64,000 nucleotides of DNA from Fragum whitleyi. Its lineage: Eukaryota; Mollusca; Bivalvia; Cardiida; Cardiidae. The stretch lies in contig OX411556.1 of the NCBI GenBank assembly GCA_948146395.1, positions 1,674,001 through 1,738,000 on the forward strand, read 5' to 3'. The translations under genes and the position numbers were made by a program. Position 1 is the stretch's first letter. Each line of letters opens with the position of its first letter. The notes beneath the pieces are model-generated. The model was not told the origin of the DNA. It saw only the letters and a program-made list of their open reading frames with translations, and did no database searches. Below, piece after piece: positions 42,601 through 57,729 of the stretch.

Positions 42601-43239
42601 AATCCTGACTTAATGTTAAATATTTTGGGTACCCATTTTTCGATCGACTGATGCGCCCATGCGTTCATACCCACATCGTCCCAAACACTCGCGTTCGCTA
42701 GCTATGCATGTGTGCTTCAAATTGACACCGGTTTCGATGCCGTCTGATGCATCCGTCTGTGCGTTTATGCAGCATCCCTGACCCCTTGTTATTCGATTTA
42801 ATAGTAATTATTTAATCCTGATTTAATGTTAAATATTTTGGGTACCCATTTTTCGATCGACTGATGCGCCCATGCATTCATACCCACATCGTCCCAAACA
42901 CTCGCGTTCGCTAGCTATGCATGTGCGCTTCAAATTGACACCGGTTTCGATGCCGTCTGATGCATCCGTCTGTGCGTTTATGCAGCATCCCTGACCCCTT
43001 GTTATTTGATTTAATAGTAATTATTTAATCCTGATTTAATGTTAAATATTTTGGTTACCCATTTTTCGATCGACTGATGCGCCCATGCATTCATACCCAC
43101 ATCGCCCCAAACACTCGCGTTCGCTAGCTATGCATGTGCGCTTCAAATTGACACCGGTTTCGATGCCGTCTGATGCATCCGTCTGTGCGTTTATGCAGCA
43201 TCCCTGACCCCTTGTTATTCGATTTAATAGTAATTATTT
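39619..43239. repeat. Unordered satellite stretch rich in private mutations
   Basis: About 17 monomers with no block periodicity that I can find and many changes seen only once in the window. Examples are GATGGGCCTATG (39884), CGCCCCTGCATTC (40315), GATTTACTG (40490), AAATATTATGGG (40708), CGTCCGAAAC (40762), CCGTTTTCGATG (40812), CACAACGTCCCAAAAACG (41610), CCCTAGCCCC (41712), CACTGGTTTCG (42300) and GGTACACTTTTTTCG (42417). It reads as an older, less homogenised part of the array than the blocks on either side. Confidence 0.7.
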
Positions 43240-46220
43240 AATCCTGATTTAATGTTAGATATTTTGGGTACCCATTTTTCGATCGACTGATGCGCCCATG
43301 CATTCATACCCACATCGTCCCAAACACTCGCGTTCGCTAGCTATGCATGTGCGCTTCAAATTGACACCGGTTTCGATGCCGTCTGATGCATCCGTCTGTG
43401 CGTTTATGCAGCATCCCTGACCCCTTGTTTTTCGATTTAATAGTAATTATTTAATCCTGATTTAATGTTAAATATTTTGGGTACCCATTTTTCGATCGAC
43501 TGATGCGCCCATGCATTCATACCCACATCGCCCCAAACACGCGCGTTCGCTAGCTATGCATGTGCGCTTCAAATTGACACCGGTTTCGATGCCGTCTTAT
43601 GCATCCGTCTGTGCGTTTATGCAGCATCCCTGACCCCTTGTTATTCGATTTAATAGTAATTATTTAATCCTGATTTAATGTTAAATATTTTGGGTACCCA
43701 TTTTTCGATCGACTGATGCGCCCATGCATTCATACCCACATCGTCCCGAACACTCGCGTTCGCTAGCTATGCATGTGCGCTTCAAATTGACACCGGTTTC
43801 GATGCCGTCTGATGCATCCGTCTGTGCGTTTATGCAGCATCCCTGACCCCTTGTTATTCGATTTAATAGTAATTATTTAATCCTGATTTAATGTTAAATA
43901 TTTTGGGTACCCATTTTTCGATCGACTGATGCGCCCATGCATTCATACCCACATCGCCCCAAACACGCGCGTTCGCTAGCTATGCATGTGCGCTTCAAAT
44001 TGACACCGGTTTCGGTGCCGTCTGATGCATCCGTCTGTGCGTTTATGCAGCATCCCTGACCCCTTGTTATTCGATTTAATAGTAATTATTTAATCCTGAT
44101 TTAATGTTAGATATTTTGGGTACCCATTTTTCGATCGACTGATGCGCCCATGCATTCATACCCACATCGTCCCAAACACTCGCGTTCGCTAGCTATGCAT
44201 GTGCGCTACAAATTGACACCGGTTTCGATGCCGTCTGATGCATCCGTCTGTGCGTTTATGCAGCATCCCTGACCCCTTGTTATTCGATTTAATAGTAATT
44301 ATTTAATCCTGATTTTATGTTAAATATTTTGGGTACCCATTTTTCGATCGACTGATGCGCCCATGCATTCATACCCACATCGCCCCAAACACGCGCGTTC
44401 GCTAGCTATGCATGTGCGCTTCAAATTGACACCGGTTTCGATGCCGTCTTATGCATCCGTCTGTGCGTTTATGCAGCATCCCTGACCCCTTGTTATTCGA
44501 TTTAATAGTAATTATTTAATCCTGATTTAATGTTAGATATTTTGGGTACCCATTTTTCGATCGACTGATGCGCCCATGCATTTAACCCACATCGTCCCAA
44601 ACACTCGCGTTCGCTAGCTATGCATGTGCGCTTCACATTGACACCGGTTTCGATGCCGTCTGATGCATCCGTCTGTGCGTTTATGCAGCATCCCTGACCC
44701 CTTGTTATTCGATTTAATAGTAATTATTTAATCCTGATTTAATGTTAAATATTTTGGGTACCCATTTTTCGATCGACTGATGCGCCCATGCATTCATACC
44801 CACATCGCCCCAAACACGCGCGTTCGCTAGCTATGCATGTGCGCTTCAAATTGACACCGGTTTCGATGCCGTCTTACGCATCCGTCTGTGCGTTTATGCA
44901 GCATCCCCGACCCCTTGTTATTCGATTTAATAGTAATTATTTAATCCTGATTTAATGTTAAATATTTTGGGTACCCATTTTTCGATCGACTGATGCGCCC
45001 ATGCATTCATACCCACATCGTCCCGAACACTCGCGTTCGCTAGCTATGCATGTGCGCTTCAAATTGACACCGGTTTCGATGCCGTCTGATGCATCCGTCT
45101 GTGCGTTTATGCAGCATCCCTGACCCCTTGTTATTCGATTTAATAGTAATTATTTAATCCTGATTTAATGTTAAATATTTTGGGTACCCATTTTTCGATC
45201 GACTGATGCGCCCATGCATTCATACCCACATCGCCCCAAACACGCGCGTTCGCTAGCTATGCATGTGCGCTTCAAATTGACACCGGTTTCGGTGCCGTCT
45301 GATGCATCCGTCTGTGCGTTTATGCAGCATCCCTGACCCCTTGTTATTCGATTTAATAGTAATTATTTAATCCTGATTTAATGTTAGATATTTTGGGTAC
45401 CCATTTTTCGATCGACTGATGCGCCCATGCATTCATACCCACATCGTCCCAAACACTCGCGTTCGCTAGCTATGCATGTGCGCTTCAAATTGACACCGGT
45501 TTCGATGCCGTCTGATGCATCCGTCTGTGCGTTTATGCAGCATCCCTGACCCCTTGTTATTCGATTTAATAGTAATTATTTAATCCTGATTTAATGTTAA
45601 ATATTTTGGGTTCCCATTTTTCGATCGACTGATGCGCCCATGCATTCATACCCACATCGAACCAAACACGCGCGTTCGCTAGCTATGCATGTGCGCTTCA
45701 AATTGACACCGGTTTCGATGCCGTCTTATGCATCCGTCTGTGCGTTTATGCAGCATCCCTGACCCCTTGTTATTCGATTTAATAGTATTTATTTAATCCT
45801 GATTTAATGTTAAATATTTTGGGTACCCATTTTTCGATCGACTGATGCGCCCATGCATTCATACCCACATCGTCCCGAACACACGCGTTCGCTAGCTATG
45901 CATGTGCGCTTCAAATTGACACCGGTTTCGATGCCGTCTGATGCATCCGTCTGTGCGTTTATGCAGCATCCCTGACCCCTTGTTATTCGATTTAATAGTA
46001 ATTATTTAATCCTGATTTAATGTTAAATATTTTGGGTACCCATTTTTCGATCGACTGATGCGCCCATGCATTCATACCCACATCGCCCCAAACACGCGCG
46101 TTCGCTAGCTATGCATGTGCGCTTCAAATTGACACCGGTTTCGATGCCGTCTGATGCATCCGTCTGTGCGTTTATGCAGCATCCCTGACCCCTTGTTATT
46201 CGATTTAATAGTAATTATTT
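43240..46220. repeat. Four-monomer higher-order repeat with a 2-monomer deletion form
   Basis: Monomer types follow one another in order: GTTAGATATT, GTCTTATGC, TCCCGAACAC, TTTCGGTGCC. GTTAGAT is at 43258, 44110, 44536 and 45387, with spacings of 4, 2 and 4 monomers; the last is 851 bp because of a one-base deletion, CATTTAACCC, near 44580. The 2-monomer step shows a shortened unit that lacks the CCGAACAC and GGTGCC monomers. The final unit decays (ACACGCG, normal GATGCC). Confidence 0.85.
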
Positions 46221-48349
46221 AATCCTGATTTAATGTTAAATATTTTGGGTACCCATTTTTCGATCGACTGATGCGCCCATGCATTCATAACCACATCGTC
46301 CCAAACACGCGCGTTCGCTAGCTATGCATGTGCGCTTCAAATTGACACCTGTTTCGATGCCGTCTGATGCATCCGTCTGTGCGTTTATGCAGCATCCCTG
46401 ACCCCTTGTTATTCGATTTAATAGTAATTATTTAATCCTGATTTAATGTTAAATATTTTGGGTACCCATTTTTCGATCGACTGATGCGCCCATGCATTCA
46501 TACCCACATCGCCCCAAACACGCGCGTTCGCTAGCTATGCATGTGCGCTTCAAATTGACACCGGTTTCGATGCCGTCTGATGCATCCGTCTGTGCGTTTA
46601 TGAAGCATCCCTGACCCCTTGTTATTCGATTTAATAGTAATTATTTAATCCTGATTTAATGTTAAATATTTTGGGTACCCATTTTTCGATCGACTGATGC
46701 GCCCATGCATTCATACCCACATCGTCCCAAACACGCGCGTTCGCTAGCTATGCATGTGCGCTTCAAATTGACACCGGTTTCGATGCCGTCTGATGCATCC
46801 GTCTGTGCGTTTATGCAGCATCCCTGACCCCTTGTTATTCGATTTAATAGTAATTATTTAATCCTGATTTAATGTTAAATATTTTGGGTACCCATTTTTC
46901 GATCGACTGATGCGCCCATGCATTCATACCCACATCGCCCCAAACACGCGCGTTCGCTAGCGATGCATGTGCGCTTCCAATTGACACCGGTTTCGATGCC
47001 GTCTGATGCATCCGTCTGTGCGTTTATGCAGCATCCCTGACCCCTTGTTATTCGATTTAATAGTAATTATTTAATCCTGATTTAATGTTAAATATTTTGG
47101 GTACCCATTTTTCGATCGACTGATGCGCCCATGCATTCATACCCACATCGTCCCAAACACTCGCGTTCGCTAGCTATGCATGTGCACTTCAAATTGACAC
47201 CGGTTTCGATGCCGTCTGATGCATCCGTCTGTGCGTTTATGCAGCATCCCTGACCCCTTGTTATTCGATTTAATAGTAATTATTTAATCCTGATTTAATG
47301 TTAAATATTTTGGGTACCCATTTTTCGATCGACTGATGCGCCCATGCATTCATACCCACATCGTCCCAACACGCGCGTTTACTAGCTATGCATGTCCGCT
47401 TCAAATTGACACCGGTTTCGATGCCGTCTGATGCATCCGTCTGTGCGTTTATGCAGCATCCCTGACCCCTTGTTATTCGATTTAATAGTAATTATTTAAT
47501 CCTGATTTAATGTTAAATATTTTGGGTACCCATTTTTCGATCGACTGATGCGCCCATGCATTCATACCCACATCGCCCCAAACACGCGCGTTCGCTAGCT
47601 ATGCATGTGCGCTTCAAATTGACACCGGTTTCGATGCCGTCTGATGCATCCGTCTGTGCGTTTATGCAGCATCCCTGACCCCTTGTTATTCGATTTAATA
47701 GTAATTATTTAATCCTGATTTAATGTTAAATATTTTGGGTACCCATTTTTCGATCGACTGATGCGCCCATGCATTCATACCCACATCGTCCCAAACACGC
47801 ACGTTCACTAGCTATGCATGTGCGCTTCAAATTGACACCGGTTTCGATGCCGTCTGATGCATCCGTCTGTGCGTTTATGCAGCATCCCTGACCCCTTGTT
47901 ATTCGATTTAATAGTAATTATTTAATCATGATTTAATGTTAAATATTTTGGGTACCCATTTTTCGATCGACTGATGCGCCCATGCATTCATACCCACATC
48001 GCCCCAAACACGCGCGTTCGCTAGCTATGCATGTGCGCTTCAAATTGACACCGGTTTCGATGCCGTCTGATGCATCCGTCTGTGCGTTTATGCAGCATCT
48101 CTGACCCCTTGTTATTCGATTTAATAGTAATTATTTAATCCTGATTTAATGTTAAATATTTTGGGTACCCATTTTTCGATCGACTGATGCGCCCATGCAT
48201 TCATACCCACATCGCCCCAAACACGCGCGTTCACTAGCTATGCATGTGCGCTTCAAATTGACACCGGTTTCGATGCCGTCTGATGCATCCGTCTGTGCGT
48301 TTATGCAGCATCCCTGACCCCTTGTTATTCGATTTAATAGTAATTATTT

Positions 48350-51331
48350 AATCCTGTTTTAATGTTAAATATTTTGGGTACCCATTTTTTGATCGACTGA
48401 TGCGCCCATGCATTCATACCCACATCGCTCCAAACACGCGCGTTCGCTAGCTATGCATGTGCGCTTCAAATTGACACCGGTTTCGATGCCGTCTGATGCA
48501 TCCGTCTGTGCGTTTATGCAGCATCCCTGACCCCTTGTTATTCGATTTAATAGTAATTATTTAATCCTGATTTAATGTTAAATATTTTGGGTACCCATTT
48601 TTCGATCGACTGATGCGCCCATGCATTCATACCCACATCGCTCCAAACACGCGCGTTTGCTAGCTATGCATGTGCGCTTCAAATTGACACCGGTTTCGAT
48701 GCCGTCTGATGCATCCGTCTGTGCGTTTATGCAGCATCCCTGACCCCTTGTTATTCGATTTAATAGTAATTATTTAATCCTGATTTAATGTTAAATATTT
48801 TGGGTACCCATTTTTCGATCGACTGATGCGCCCATGCATTCATACCCACATCGTCCCAAACACGCGCGTTCACTAGCTATGCATGTGCGCTTCAAATTGA
48901 CACCGGTTTCGATGCCGTCTGATGCATCCGTCTGTGCGTTTATGCAGCATCCCTGACCCCTTGTTATTCGATTTAATAGTAATTATTTAATCCTGATTTA
49001 ATGTTAAATATTTTGGGTACCCATTTTTCAATCGACTGATGCGCCCATGCATTCATACCCACATCGCCCCAAACACTCGCGTTCGCTAGCTATGCATGTG
49101 CGCTTCAAATTGACAACGGTTTCGATGCCGTCTGATGCATCCGTCTGTGCGTTTATGCAGCATCCCTGACCCCTTGTTATTCGATTTAATAGTAATTATT
49201 TAATCCTGATTTAATGTTAAATATTTTGGGTACTCATTTTTCGATCGACTGATGCGCCCATGCATTCATACCCACATCGTCCCAAACACTCGCGTTCGCT
49301 AGCTATGCATGTGCGCTTCAAATTGACACCGGTTTCGATGCCGTCTGATGCATCCGTCTGTGCGTTTATGCAGCATCCCTGACCCCTTGTTATTCGATTT
49401 AATAGTAATTATTTAATCCTGATTTAATGTTAAATATTTTGGGTACCCATTTTTCGATCGACTGATGCGCCCATGCATTCATACCCACATCGCTCCAAAC
49501 ACGCGCGTTCGCTAGCTATGCATGTGCGCTTCAAATTGACACCGGTTTCGATGCCGTCTGATGCATCCGTCTGTGCGTTTATGCAGCATCCCTGACCCCT
49601 TGTTATTCGATTTAATAGTAATTATTTAATCCTGATTTAATGTTAAATATTTTGGGTACCCATTTTTCGATCGACTGATGCGCCCATGCATTCATACCCA
49701 CATCGCTCCAAACACGCGCGTTCGCTAGCTATGCATGTGCGCTTCAAATTGACACCGGTTTCGATGCCGTCTGATGCATCCGTCTGTGCGTTTATGCAGC
49801 ATCCCTGACCCCTTGTTATTCGATTTAATAGTAATTATTTAATCCTGATTTAATGTTAAATATTTTGGGTACCCATTTTTCGATCGACTGATGCGCCCAT
49901 GCATTCATACCCACATCGTCCCAAACACGCGCGTTCACTAGCTATGCATGTGCGCTTCAAATTGACACCGGTTTCGATGCCGTCTGATGCATCCGTCTGT
50001 GCGTTTATGCAGCATCCCTGACCCCTTGTTATTCGATTTAATAGTAATTATTTAATCCTGATTTAATGTTAAATATTTTGGGTACCCATTTTTCGATCGA
50101 CTGATGCGCCCATGCATTCATACCCACATCGCCCCAAACACGCGCGTTCACTAGCTATGCATGTGCGCTTCAAATTGACACCGGTTTCGATGCCGTCTGA
50201 TGCATCCGTCTGTGCGTTTATGCAGCATCCCTGACCCCTTGTTATTCGATTTAATAGTAATTATTTAATCCTGATTTAATGTTAAATATTTTGGGTACCC
50301 ATTTTTCAATCGACTGATGCGCCCATGCATTCATACCCACATCGCCCCAAACACTCGCGTTCGCTAGCTATGCATGTGCGCTTCAAATTGACAACGGTTT
50401 CGATGCCGTCTGATGCATCCGTCTGTGCGTTTATGCAGCATCCCTGACCCCTTGTTATTCGATTTAATAGTAATTATTTAATCCTGATTTAATGTTAAAT
50501 ATTTTGGGTACTCATTTTTCGATCGACTGATGCGCCCATGCATTCATACCCACATCGTCCCAAACACTCGCGTTCGCTAGCTATGCATGTGCGCTTCAAA
50601 TTGACACCGGTTTCGATGCCGTCTGATGCATCCGTCTGTGCGTTTATGCAGCATCCCTGACCCCTTGTTATTCGATTTAATAGTAATTATTTAATCCTGA
50701 TTTAATGTTAAATATTTTGGGTACCCATTTTTCGATCGACTGATGCGCCCATGCATTCATACCCACATCGCTCCAAACACGCGCGTTCGCTAGCTATGCA
50801 TGTGCGCTTCAAATTGACACCGGTTTCGATGCCGTCTGATGCATCCGTCTGTGCGTTTATGCAGCATCCCTGACCCCTTGTTATTCGATTTAATAGTAAT
50901 TATTTAATCCTGATTTAATGTTAAATATTTTGGGTACCCATTTTTCGATCGACTGATGCGCCCATGCATTCATACCCACATCGCTCCAAACACGCGCGTT
51001 CGCTAGCTATGCATGTGCGCTTCAAATTGACACCGGTTTCGATGCCGTCTGATGCATCCGTCTGTGCGTTTATGCAGCATCCCTGACCCCTTGTTATTCG
51101 ATTTAATAGTAATTATTTAATCCTGATTTAATGTTAAATATTTTGGGTACCCATTTTTCGATCGACTGATGCGCCCATGCATTCATACCCACATCGTCCC
51201 AAACACGCGCGTTCACTAGCTATGCATGTGCGCTTCAAATTGACACCGGTTTCGATGCCGTCTGATGCATCCGTCTGTGCGTTTATGCAGCATCCCTGAC
51301 CCCTTGTTATTCGATTTAATAGTAATTATTT
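48350..51331. repeat. Higher-order block: 5- and 6-monomer units
   Basis: Order of types: CGCTCC, CGCTCC, CGTCCC/TTCACTAGC, optional CGCCCC/TTCACTAGC, TTTTTCAATCG with GACAACGG, and GTACTCATTTTTCG. Units are 48350-49414 (5 monomers), 49415-50692 (6) and 50693-51331 (partial, 3). The CAATCG marker at 49030 and 50308 is 1278 bp apart, exactly 6 x 213. Confidence 0.87.
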
Positions 51332-54300
51332 AATCCTGATTTAATGTTAAATATTTTGGGTACCCATTTTTCGATCGACTGATGCGCCCATGCATTCATA
51401 CCCACATCGCCCCAAACACTCGCGTTCGCTAGCTATGCATGTGCGCTTCAAATTGACAACGGTTTCGATGCCGTCTGATGCATCCGTCTGTGCGTTTATG
51501 CAGCATCCCTGACCCCTTGTTATTCGATTTAATAGTAATTATTTAATCCTGATTTAATGTTAAATATTTTGGGTACCCATTTTTCGATCGACTTATGCGC
51601 CCATGCATTCATACCCACATCGCCCCAAACACTCGCGTTCGCTAGCTATGCATGTGCGCTTCGAATTGACAACGGTTTCGATGCCGTCTGATGCATCCGT
51701 CTGTGCGTTAATGCAGCATCCCTGACCCCTTGTTATTCGATTTAATAGTAATTATTTAATCCTGATTTAATGTTAAATATTTTGGGTACCCATTTTTCGA
51801 TCGACTGATGCGCCCATGCATTCATAACCACATCGCCCCAACACGCGCGTTCGCTAGCTATGCATGTGCGCTTCAAATTGACACCGGTTTCGATGCCGTC
51901 TGATGCATCCGTCTGTGCGTTTATGCAGCATCTCTGACCCCTTGTTATTCGATTTAATAGTAATTATTTAATCCTGATTTAATGTTAAATATTTTGGGTA
52001 CCCATTTTTCGATCGACTGATGCGCCCATGCATTCATACCCACATCGTCCCAAACACTCGCGTTCGCTAGCTATGCATGTGCGCTTCAAATTGACACCGG
52101 TTTCGATGCCGTCTGATGCATCCGTCTGTGCGTTTATGCAGCATCCCTGACCCCTTGTTATTCGATTTAATAGTAATTATTTAATCCTGATTTAATGTTA
52201 AATATTTTGGGTACCCATTTTTCGATCGACTGATGCGCCCATGCATTCATACCCACATCGTCCCAAACACGCGCGTTCACTAGCTATGCATGTGCGCTTC
52301 AAATTGACACCGGTTTCGATGCCGTCTGATGCATCCGTCTGTGCGTTTATGCAGCATCCCTGACCCCTTGTTATTCGATTTAATAGTAATTATTTAATCC
52401 TGATTTAATGTTAAATATTTTGGGTACCCATTTTTCGATCGACTGATGCGCCCATGCATTCATACCCACATCGCTCCAAACACGCGCGTTCGCTAGCTAT
52501 GCATGTGCGCTTCAAATTGACACCGGTTTCGATGCCGTCTGATGCATCCGTCTGTGCGTTTATGCAGCATCCCTGACCCCTTGTTATTCGATTTAATAGT
52601 AATTATTTAATCCTGATTTAATGTTAAATATTTTGGGTACCCATTTTTCGATCGACTGATGCGCCCATGCATTCATACCCACATCGTCCCAAACACGCGC
52701 GTTCACTAGCTATGCATGTGCGCTTCAAATTGACACCGGTTTCGATGCCGTCTGATGCATCCGTCTGTGCGTTTATGCAGCATCCCTGACCCCTTGTTAT
52801 TCGATTTAATAGTAATTATTTAATCCTGATTTAATGTTAAATATTTTGGGTACCCATTTTTCGATCGACTGATGCGCCCATGCATTCATACCCACATCGC
52901 CCCAAACACTCGCGTTCGCTAGCTATGCATGTGCGCTTCAAATTGACAACGGTTTCGATGCCGTCTGATGCATCCGTCTGTGCGTTTATGCAGCATCCCT
53001 GACCCCTTGTTATTCGATTTAATAGTAATTATTTAATCCTGATTTAATGTTAAATATTTTGGGTACCCATTTTTCGATCGACTTATGCGCCCATGCATTC
53101 ATACCCACATCGCCCCAAACACTCGCGTTCGCTAGATATGCATGTGCGCTTCGAATTGACAACGGTTTCGATGCCGTCTGATGCATCCGTCTGTGCGTTT
53201 ATGCAGCATCCCTGACCCCTTGTTATTCGATTTAATAGTAATTATTTAATCCTGATTTAATGTTAAATATTTTGGGTACCCATTTTTCGATCGACTGATG
53301 CGCCCATGCATTCATAACCACATCGCCCCAAACACGCGCGTTCGCTAGCTATGCATGTGCGCTTCAAATTGACACCGGTTTCGATGCCGTCTGATGCATC
53401 CGTCTGTGCGTTTATGCAGCATCTCTGACCCCTTGTTATTCGATTTAATAGTAATTATTTAATCCTGATTTAATGTTAAATATTTTGGGTACCCATTTTT
53501 CGATCGACTGATGCGCCCATGCATTCATACCCACATCGTCCCAAACACTCGCGTTCGCTAGCTATGCATGTGCGCTTCAAATTGACACCGGTTTCGATGC
53601 CGTCTGATGCATCCGTCTGTGCGTTTATGCAGCATCCCTGACCCCTTGTTATTCGATTTAATAGTAATTATTTAATCCTGATTTAATGTTAAATATTTTG
53701 GGTACCCATTTTTCGATCGACTGATGCGCCCATGCATTCATACCCACATCGTCCCAAACACGCGCGTTCACTAGCTATGCATGTGCGCTTCAAATTGACA
53801 CCGGTTTCGATGCCGTCTGATGCATCCGTCTGTGCGTTTATGCAGCATCCCTGACCCCTTGTTATTCGATTTAATAGTAATTATTTAATCCTGATTTAAT
53901 GTTAAATATTTTGGGTACCCATTTTTCGATCGACTGATGCGCCCATGCATTCATACCCACATCGCCCCAAACACTCGCGTTCGCTAGCTATGCATGTGCG
54001 CTTCAAATTGACAACCGTTTCGATGCCGTCTGATGCATCCGTCTGTGCGTTTATGCAGCATCCCTGACCCCTTGTTATTCGATTTAATAGTAATTATTTA
54101 ATCCTGATTTAATGTTAAATATTTTGGGTACCCATTTTTCGATCGACTTATGCGCCCATGCATTCATACCCACATCGCCCCAAACACTCGCGTTCGCTAG
54201 CTATGCATGTGCGCTTCGAATTGACAACGGTTTCGATGCCGTCTGATGCATCCGTCTGTGCGTTTATGCAGCATCCCTGACCCCTTGTTATTCGATTTAA

Positions 54301-54951
54301 TAGTAATTATTTAATCCTGATTTAATGTTAAATATTTTGGGTACTCATTTTTCGATCGACTGATGCGCCCATGCATTCATACCCACATCGTCCCAAACAC
54401 TCGCGTTCGCTAGCTATGCATATTCGCTTCAAATTGACACCGGTTTCGATGCCGTCTGATGCATCCGTCTGTGCGTTTATGCAGCATCCCTGACCCCTTG
54501 TCATTCGATTTAATAGTAATTATTTAATCCTGATTTAATGTTAAATATTTTGGGTACCCATTTTTCGATCGACTGATGCGCCCATGCATTCATAACCAGA
54601 TCGCCCCAAACACGCGCGTTCGCTAGCTATGCATGTGCGCTTCAAATTGACACCGGTTTCGATGCCGTCTGATGCATCCGTCTGTGCGTTTATGCAGCAT
54701 CTCTGACCCCTTGTTATTCGATTTAATAGTAATTATTTAATCCTGATTTAATGTTAAATATTTTGGGTACCCATTTTTCGATCGACTGATGCGCCCATGC
54801 ATTCATACCCACATCGTCCCAAACACTCGCGTTCGCTAGCTATGCATGTGCGCTTCAAATTGACACCGGTTTCGATGCCGTCTGATGCATCCGTCTGTGC
54901 GTTTATGCAGCATCCCTGACCCCTTGTTATTCGATTTAATAGTAATTATTT
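51332..54951. repeat. Higher-order block: 7- and 5-monomer units
   Basis: Units begin with a GACAACGG-type monomer followed by GACTTATGCG with CTTCGAATTG, then CATAACCACATC with CATCTCTGACC, then CGTCCC/CACTCGCG and TTCACTAGC monomers. The ACTTATGCG marker is at 51594, 53084 and 54149. The first interval is 7 monomers minus one base (deletion CGCCCCAACACG near 51838), and the second is exactly 5 monomers. The last unit (from 53887) is interrupted by a GTACTC monomer carrying the singleton CATATTCGC. Confidence 0.85.
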
Positions 54952-57729
54952 AATCCTGATTTAATGTTAAATTTTTTGGGTACCCATTTTTCGATCGACT
55001 GATGCGCCCATGTATTCATATCCACATCGCCCCAAACACGCGCGTTCGCTAGCTATGCATGTGCGCTTCAAATTGACACCGGTTTCGATGCCGTCTGATG
55101 CATCCGTCTGTGCGTTTATGCAACATCTCTGACCCCTTGTTATTCGATTTAATAGTAATTATTTAATCCTGATTTAATGATAAATATTTTGGGTACCCAT
55201 TTTTCGATCGACTGATGCGCCCATGCATTCATACCCACATCGTCCCAAACACGCGCGTTCACTAGCTTTGCATGTGCGCTTCAAATTGACACCGGTTTCG
55301 ATGCCGTCTGATGCATCCGTCTGTGCGTTTATGCAGCATCCCTGACCCCTTGTTATTCGATTTAATAGTAATTATTTAATCCTGATTTAATGTTAAATAT
55401 TTTGGGTACCCATTTTTCGATCGACTGATGCGCCAATGCATTCATACCCACATCGCCCCAAACACGCACGTTCGCTAGCTATACATGTGCGCTTCAAATT
55501 AACACCGGTTTCGATGCCGTCTGATGCATCCGTCTGTGCGTTTATGCAGCATCTCTGACCCCTTGTTATTCGATTTAATAGTAATTATTTAATCCTGATT
55601 TAATGTTAAATATTTTGGGTACCCATTTTTCGATCGACTGATGCGCCCATGCATTCATACCCACATCGCCCCAAACACGCGCGTTCACTAGCTATGCATG
55701 TGCGCTTCAAATTGACACCGGTTTCGATGCCGTCTGATGCATCCGTCTGTGCGTTTATGCAGCATCCCTGACCCCTTGTTATTCGATTTAATAGTAATTA
55801 TTTAATCCTGATTTAATGTTAAATATTTTGGGTACCCATTTTTCGATCGACTGATGCGCCCATGCATTCATACCCACATCGCTCCAAACACGCGCGTTCG
55901 CTAGCTATGCATGTGCGCTTCAAATTGACACCGGTTTCGATGCCGTCTGATGCATCCGTCTGTGCGTTTTTGCAGCATCCCTGACCCCTTGTTATTCGAT
56001 TTAATAGTAATTATTTAATCCCGATTTAATGTTAAATATTTTGGGTACCCATTTTTCGATCGACTGATGCGCCCATGCATTCATACCCACATCGTCCCAA
56101 ACACGCGCGTTCACCAGCTATGCATGTGCGCTTCAAATTGACACCGGTTTCGATGCCGTCTGATGCATCCGTCTGTGCGTTTATGCAGCATCCCTGACCC
56201 CTTGTTATTCGATTTATTAGTAATTATTTAATCCTGATTTAATGTTAAATATTTTGGGTACCCATTTTTCGATCGACTGATGCGCCCATGCATTCATACC
56301 CACATCGTCACAAACACGCGCGTTCGCTAGCTATGCATGTGCGCTTCAAATTGACACCGGTTTCGATGCCGTCTGATGCATCCGTCTGTGCGTTTATGCA
56401 GCATCCCTGACCCCTTGTTATTCGATTTAATAGTAATTATTTAATCCTGATTTAATGTTAAATATTTTGGGTACCCATTTTTCGATCGACTGATGCGCCC
56501 ATGCATTCATACCCACATCGTCCCAAACACGCGCGTTCACTAGCTATGCATGTGCGCTTCAAATTGACACCGGTTTCGATGCCGTCTGATGCATCCGTCT
56601 GTGCGTTTATGCAGCATCCCTGACCCCTTGTTATTCGATTTAATAGTAATTATTTAATCCTGATTTAATGTTAAATATTTTGGGTACCCATTTTTCGATC
56701 GACTGATGCGCCCATGCATTCATACCCACATCGCCCCATACACGCGCGTTCGCTAGCTATGCATGTGCGCTTCAAATTGACACCGGTTTCGATGCCGTCT
56801 GATGCATCCGTCTGTGCGTTTATGCAGCATCCCTGACCCCTTGTTATTCGATTTAATAGTAATTATTTAATCCTGATTTAATGTTAAATATTTTGGGTAC
56901 CCATTTTTCGATCGACTGATGCGCCCATGCATTCATACCCACATCGTCCCAAACACTCGCGTTCGCTAGCTATGCATGTGCGCTTCAAATTGACACCGGT
57001 TTCGATGCCGTCTGATGCATCCGTCTGTGCGTTTATGCAGCATCCCTGACCCCTTGTCATTCGATTTAATAGTAATTATTTCATCCTGATTTAATGTTAA
57101 ATATTTTGGGTACCCATTTTTCGATCGACTGATGCGCCCATGCATTCATACCCACATCGCCCCAAACACTCGCGTTCGTTAGCTATGCATGTGCGCTTCA
57201 AATTGACAACGGTTTCGATGCCGTCTGATGCATCCGTCTGTGCGTTTATGCAGCATCCCTGACCCCTTGTTATTCGATTTAATAGTAATTCTTTAATCCT
57301 GATTTAATGTTAAATATTTTGGGTACTCATTTTTCGATCGACTGATGCGCCCATGCATTCATACCCACATTGTCCCAAACTCTCGCGTTCGCTAGCTATG
57401 CATGTGCGCTTCAAATTGACACCGGTTTCGATGCCGTCTGATGCATCCGTCTGTGCGTTTATGCAGCATCCCTGACCCCTTGTCATTCGATTTAATAGTA
57501 ATTATTTAATCCTGATTTAATGTTAAATATTTTGGGTACCCATTTTTCGATCGACTGATGCGCCCATGCATTCATACCCACATCGCCCCAAACACGCGCG
57601 TTCACTAGCTATGCATGTGCGCTTCAAATTGACACCGGTTTCGATGCCGTCTGATGCATCCGTCTGTGCGTTTATGCAGCATCCCTGACCCCTTGTTATT
57701 CGATTTAATAGTAATTATTTAATCCTGAT

